From an uncultured Lachnospiraceae bacterium (GTDB lineage Bacteria; Bacillota; Clostridia; Lachnospirales; Lachnospiraceae): a DNA stretch of 15,539 nucleotides. The stretch covers positions 1-15,539 of the forward strand of contig USKC01000033.1 of assembly GCA_900555195.1 (NCBI GenBank). Reading direction: 5' to 3'. The notes under the pieces are model-generated. The model was given only the letters and a program-made list of their open reading frames with translations, was not told the origin of the DNA and ran no database searches. The stretch's first letter is position 1; the number at the start of each line of letters is the position of its first letter. Both the position numbers and the translations under genes were made by a program. Below are positions 13,771 to 15,539 of the stretch, in pieces.

Positions 13771-15063
13771 TTATTCGGCTGCTTTTTCAACCGCGTTATC
13801 TCTTACGAAATCAGCAGCTCTGGAAACGGCCAGATCTTCCATAATCTGTTTCTTGCCGCTCTCGCCCATGATTTCCTTCACCTTATCCGCTTCCATCTTA
13901 TAATTATCGGCCATTCTCTTCACTTCATTCTCGTAGTCCTCTTCGCTGGCCACAATGCCTTCTGCAGCAGCAACCGCCTCAAGAACCAGTCTGGACTGGA
14001 TTCTCTTAAGCGCCTGAGGTTTTACGGATTCCAGCATGGAAGCCTGCGTCTGTCCGGTATACTGGCAATAGAGATCCAAGCTCATGCCCTGCATCTGAAG
14101 CCTCTGTGCGAAATCATCCAGCATCTGTCTCTGCTGTGTCTCCACCATAGCGTCCGGAATCTCCATCTGCGCCTGTGCGATCACGGCCTCGACAGCAGCA
14201 TCTTCTTTCGCCCTCTTCGCATCCTCTTCCTTCTTCTCGCCCAGTTTCTTACGGATATCTTCCTTATATTCTGCAAGGGTCTCAAAATCGGAAACTTCAG
14301 AAGCGAACTCATCATCCAGTTCAGGAAGCTGCTTTTCCTTTACTTCCTTCACGCTTACCTTAAACAGGGCGGGCTTTCCAGCCAGCTCTTTGGCATGATA
14401 TTCCTCCGGGAAGGTCACGTTTACGTCCACTTCTTCACCGGCCTTTTTGCCGATCAGCTGCTCTTCAAAATTATCGATGAAGGAATGAGAACCGATCGCC
14501 AGGGAATAGTTCTCTCCCTTTCCTCCTTCAAATGCCACGCCGTCAACGGAACCTTCATAATCGATCACAGCGATATCCCCGTCTTCAACCGCTCTGTCTA
14601 CCGTAACCATTCTGGAGTTGTTCTCTCTCTGCTGGTTCAGATCCGCATCCACTTCTTCATCCGTTACAGCGGTATCAGCTGCGGGCACTTCCACACCCTT
14701 ATACTGTCCAAGCGTCACATCGGGCTTCAGCGCCACTTCAGCGGTAAAGATGAAAGGCTTGCCCGCCTCGATCTGCGTCACATCGATCTTAGGAGAGGAT
14801 ACGATGGTCTCCGTGCATTCCTCCACTGCTTTCTCATATGCTTCCGGAATCAGGGCGTTCGCCGCATCTTCATAGAAGAAACTCTTTCCATACATCTGTT
14901 CAATCAGCTTGCGGGGCACTTTGCCTTTACGGAAACCGGGAATCTGGATTCTCCCTTTGTTTTTCTGATATGCCTGCTCAATGGCCGCCTCCAGTTCCTC
15001 GGCAGGAACCTCGATCGTGAGCTTCGCCATATTCTTTTCCAGTTTTTCTACCTGTAAACTCAT
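13771..15063 (-). CDS. tig: Trigger factor, ribosome-associated chaperone and prolyl isomerase
   Basis: A 430-residue chaperone that docks at the ribosomal exit tunnel and shelters nascent chains. The ribosome-binding signature is in IPGFRKGKVPRKLIE (about residues 40-54). The FKBP-like isomerase domain follows (about 150-245, with VIDYEGSVDGVAFEGGKGEN and the IGSHSFIDNFEEQLIG strand), then the helical arms to the C-terminus, rich in Glu, Lys, Ala and Gln. The start at 15063 is set by AAGGAGGA nine bases upstream; a longer frame beyond it is leader. It ends AVEKAAE. Behind the stop an imperfect stem (13746-13755 with 13772-13780) lacks a U-run, so some transcripts may read on into clpP. The tig-clpP-clpX order is common to many bacteria and groups folding with degradation. 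Confidence 0.97.
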   Translation of the reverse strand: MSLQVEKLEKNMAKLTIEVPAEELEAAIEQAYQKNKGRIQIPGFRKGKVPRKLIEQMYGKSFFYEDAANALIPEAYEKAVEECTETIVSSPKIDVTQIEAGKPFIFTAEVALKPDVTLGQYKGVEVPAADTAVTDEEVDADLNQQRENNSRMVTVDRAVEDGDIAVIDYEGSVDGVAFEGGKGENYSLAIGSHSFIDNFEEQLIGKKAGEEVDVNVTFPEEYHAKELAGKPALFKVSVKEVKEKQLPELDDEFASEVSDFETLAEYKEDIRKKLGEKKEEDAKRAKEDAAVEAVIAQAQMEIPDAMVETQQRQMLDDFAQRLQMQGMSLDLYCQYTGQTQASMLESVKPQALKRIQSRLVLEAVAAAEGIVASEEDYENEVKRMADNYKMEADKVKEIMGESGKKQIMEDLAVSRAADFVRDNAVEKAAE

Positions 15064-15193
15064 TGCACTATATCCTCCTTGCGTTTTTCTTCCGTGCATT
15101 TTTTTAATAACATAAGGACAGCCCACTGTGCATAAGGCAGCCCTCCATGACCTTCGGTGCCATTCCTGCCTGAGCTGTTGCAATCATTGAAGG

Positions 15194-15202
15194 ATTATAG
15201 CA
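15194..15202 (-). promoter_or_regulatory. Extended -10 promoter of tig
   Basis: The minus strand reads TGCTATAAT, a perfect -10 with the TGn extension. No good -35 lies at 16-18 bases, as is usual for extended -10 promoters. The expected start near 15187 gives a leader of about 124 bases. In it AGGCAG/CTGCCT (15135-15140 with 15166-15171) can form a stem with an inner ACC-GAA-GGT hairpin. Confidence 0.65.
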
Positions 15203-15308
15203 TAAACGCAAGTAAAATACTAGCTTTTTTTTCCCATTGGGCCTATTTGAGGTTACTGCTCAGCCCTCCAGCAAAAAAGGGATGATTTTTTTGCCGGAGA
15301 CCTAAAAC

Positions 15309-15462
15309 TTATCCACCGCCCAAAAGGATAAGATATCCCAAAGAAAAAAGGAAGCCTGGGAAAGTCCTTTTTGTGGATAAGTTTTTTATCATTCCGCATT
15401 TTTCAGGAAAAAGAAGCTTTTTTTATCCAGATCCTTCTCTTCTTTCCGCCATGCTGTCCACA
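15309..15462. promoter_or_regulatory. Cluster of DnaA-box-like nonamers
   Basis: Compared with TTATCCACA: 15309-15317 reads TTATCCACC (8 of 9, plus), 15372-15380 is a perfect box on the minus strand, 15423-15431 reads TTATCCAGA (8 of 9, plus) and 15454-15462 reads CTGTCCACA (7 of 9, plus). A further TTATCC core on the minus strand lies at 15326-15331. Several boxes within 155 bases next to A/T-rich runs suggest DnaA binding, either at an origin or at a DnaA-controlled promoter. Confidence 0.4.
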
Positions 15463-15506
15463 GCCATTCTGCCAGACTCAGCAGATCACCCAATTCGGTT
15501 TTTCTG

Positions 15507-15539
15507 TATAATAGATTTATCACACAAGGGAAGGAGATG
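15507..15539 (+). promoter_or_regulatory. -10 box, Shine-Dalgarno and possible start codon of a rightward gene
   Basis: TATAAT at 15507-15512 is followed by a purine-rich AAGGGAAGGAG (15526-15536) and ATG at the last three bases. The -35 region is poor. The gene it serves lies outside the window, so its identity is unknown. If the ATG is used, AAGGG six bases upstream is the better-placed ribosome binding site. Confidence 0.45.

Larger units (their letters stand above)
15200..15539. other. Gene-free region with AT-rich hairpins upstream of tig
   Basis: No credible coding frame covers these 340 bases. They contain a 13-base stem with one mismatch (15266-15278 with 15286-15299, A/T-rich core), an inverted repeat CTTATCC/GGATAAG (15308-15314 with 15326-15332), and an 8-base stem AAAAAGGA/TCCTTTTT (15345-15352 with 15365-15372). 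Runs of six to eight A or T are frequent. The region separates leftward genes from an apparent rightward gene and holds DnaA-box-like sites, listed separately. Confidence 0.5.

Noticed and set aside
1..15539. CRISPR array, insertion sequence, prophage or tRNA gene
   Set aside because: No regularly spaced repeats, transposase or phage genes, or cloverleaf sequences were seen on either strand.

Overview
The window reads as chromosomal DNA of an anaerobic, spore-forming Firmicute, most likely a Lachnospiraceae-type Clostridium. This rests on the trigger factor-clpP-clpX-lon-ysxC order, a YtvI-like sporulation membrane protein, a minimal SufC/SufB pair and strong AGGAGG-type ribosome binding sites. 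Moderate GC content is compatible with this. Every gene I can support lies on the minus strand, so the text below goes from right to left, in the direction of transcription.

Right end (15064-15539): a gene-free stretch with the extended -10 promoter of tig, several hairpins, a cluster of DnaA-box-like nonamers and, at the very edge, a -10 and Shine-Dalgarno for a plus-strand gene that begins outside the window. Then come tig (trigger factor), a separate clpP promoter with a GC-rich leader hairpin, clpP and clpX, closed by an 11-bp-stem terminator. These form the nascent-chain folding and protein quality-control block.

Middle (11531 to 2922): eight genes packed with gaps of 0-31 bases or overlaps. 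They are lon, ysxC (ribosome-assembly GTPase), a ytvI-like AI-2E family membrane protein, a D-lactate dehydrogenase-type dehydrogenase, truA, a VanZ-like membrane protein, a MATE transporter and a histidine phosphatase. Several starts sit directly on the preceding stop (TGA/GTG at ldh-truA, TTG three bases after truA), so this is probably one long transcript with translational coupling.

Left part: a stand-alone heavy-metal-binding (HMA) domain protein of 72 residues has its own consensus promoter with an ArsR/SmtB-like inverted repeat over the start point. Next is a non-coding stretch of about 400 bases with two degenerate hairpin repeats, a near-consensus promoter and a strong terminator about 110 bases further on. 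That pair implies either a small RNA or an attenuated leader for the suf pair behind it. The suf pair is sufC then a short SufB-type scaffold, overlapping by 23 bases and followed by a terminator-like hairpin. The window ends inside a second MATE transporter gene.

The housekeeping block is ordinary. The stretches most worth a second look are the leader/small RNA ahead of the minimal Suf pair, the metal-responsive promoter of the HMA gene, and the DnaA-box cluster at the right edge.
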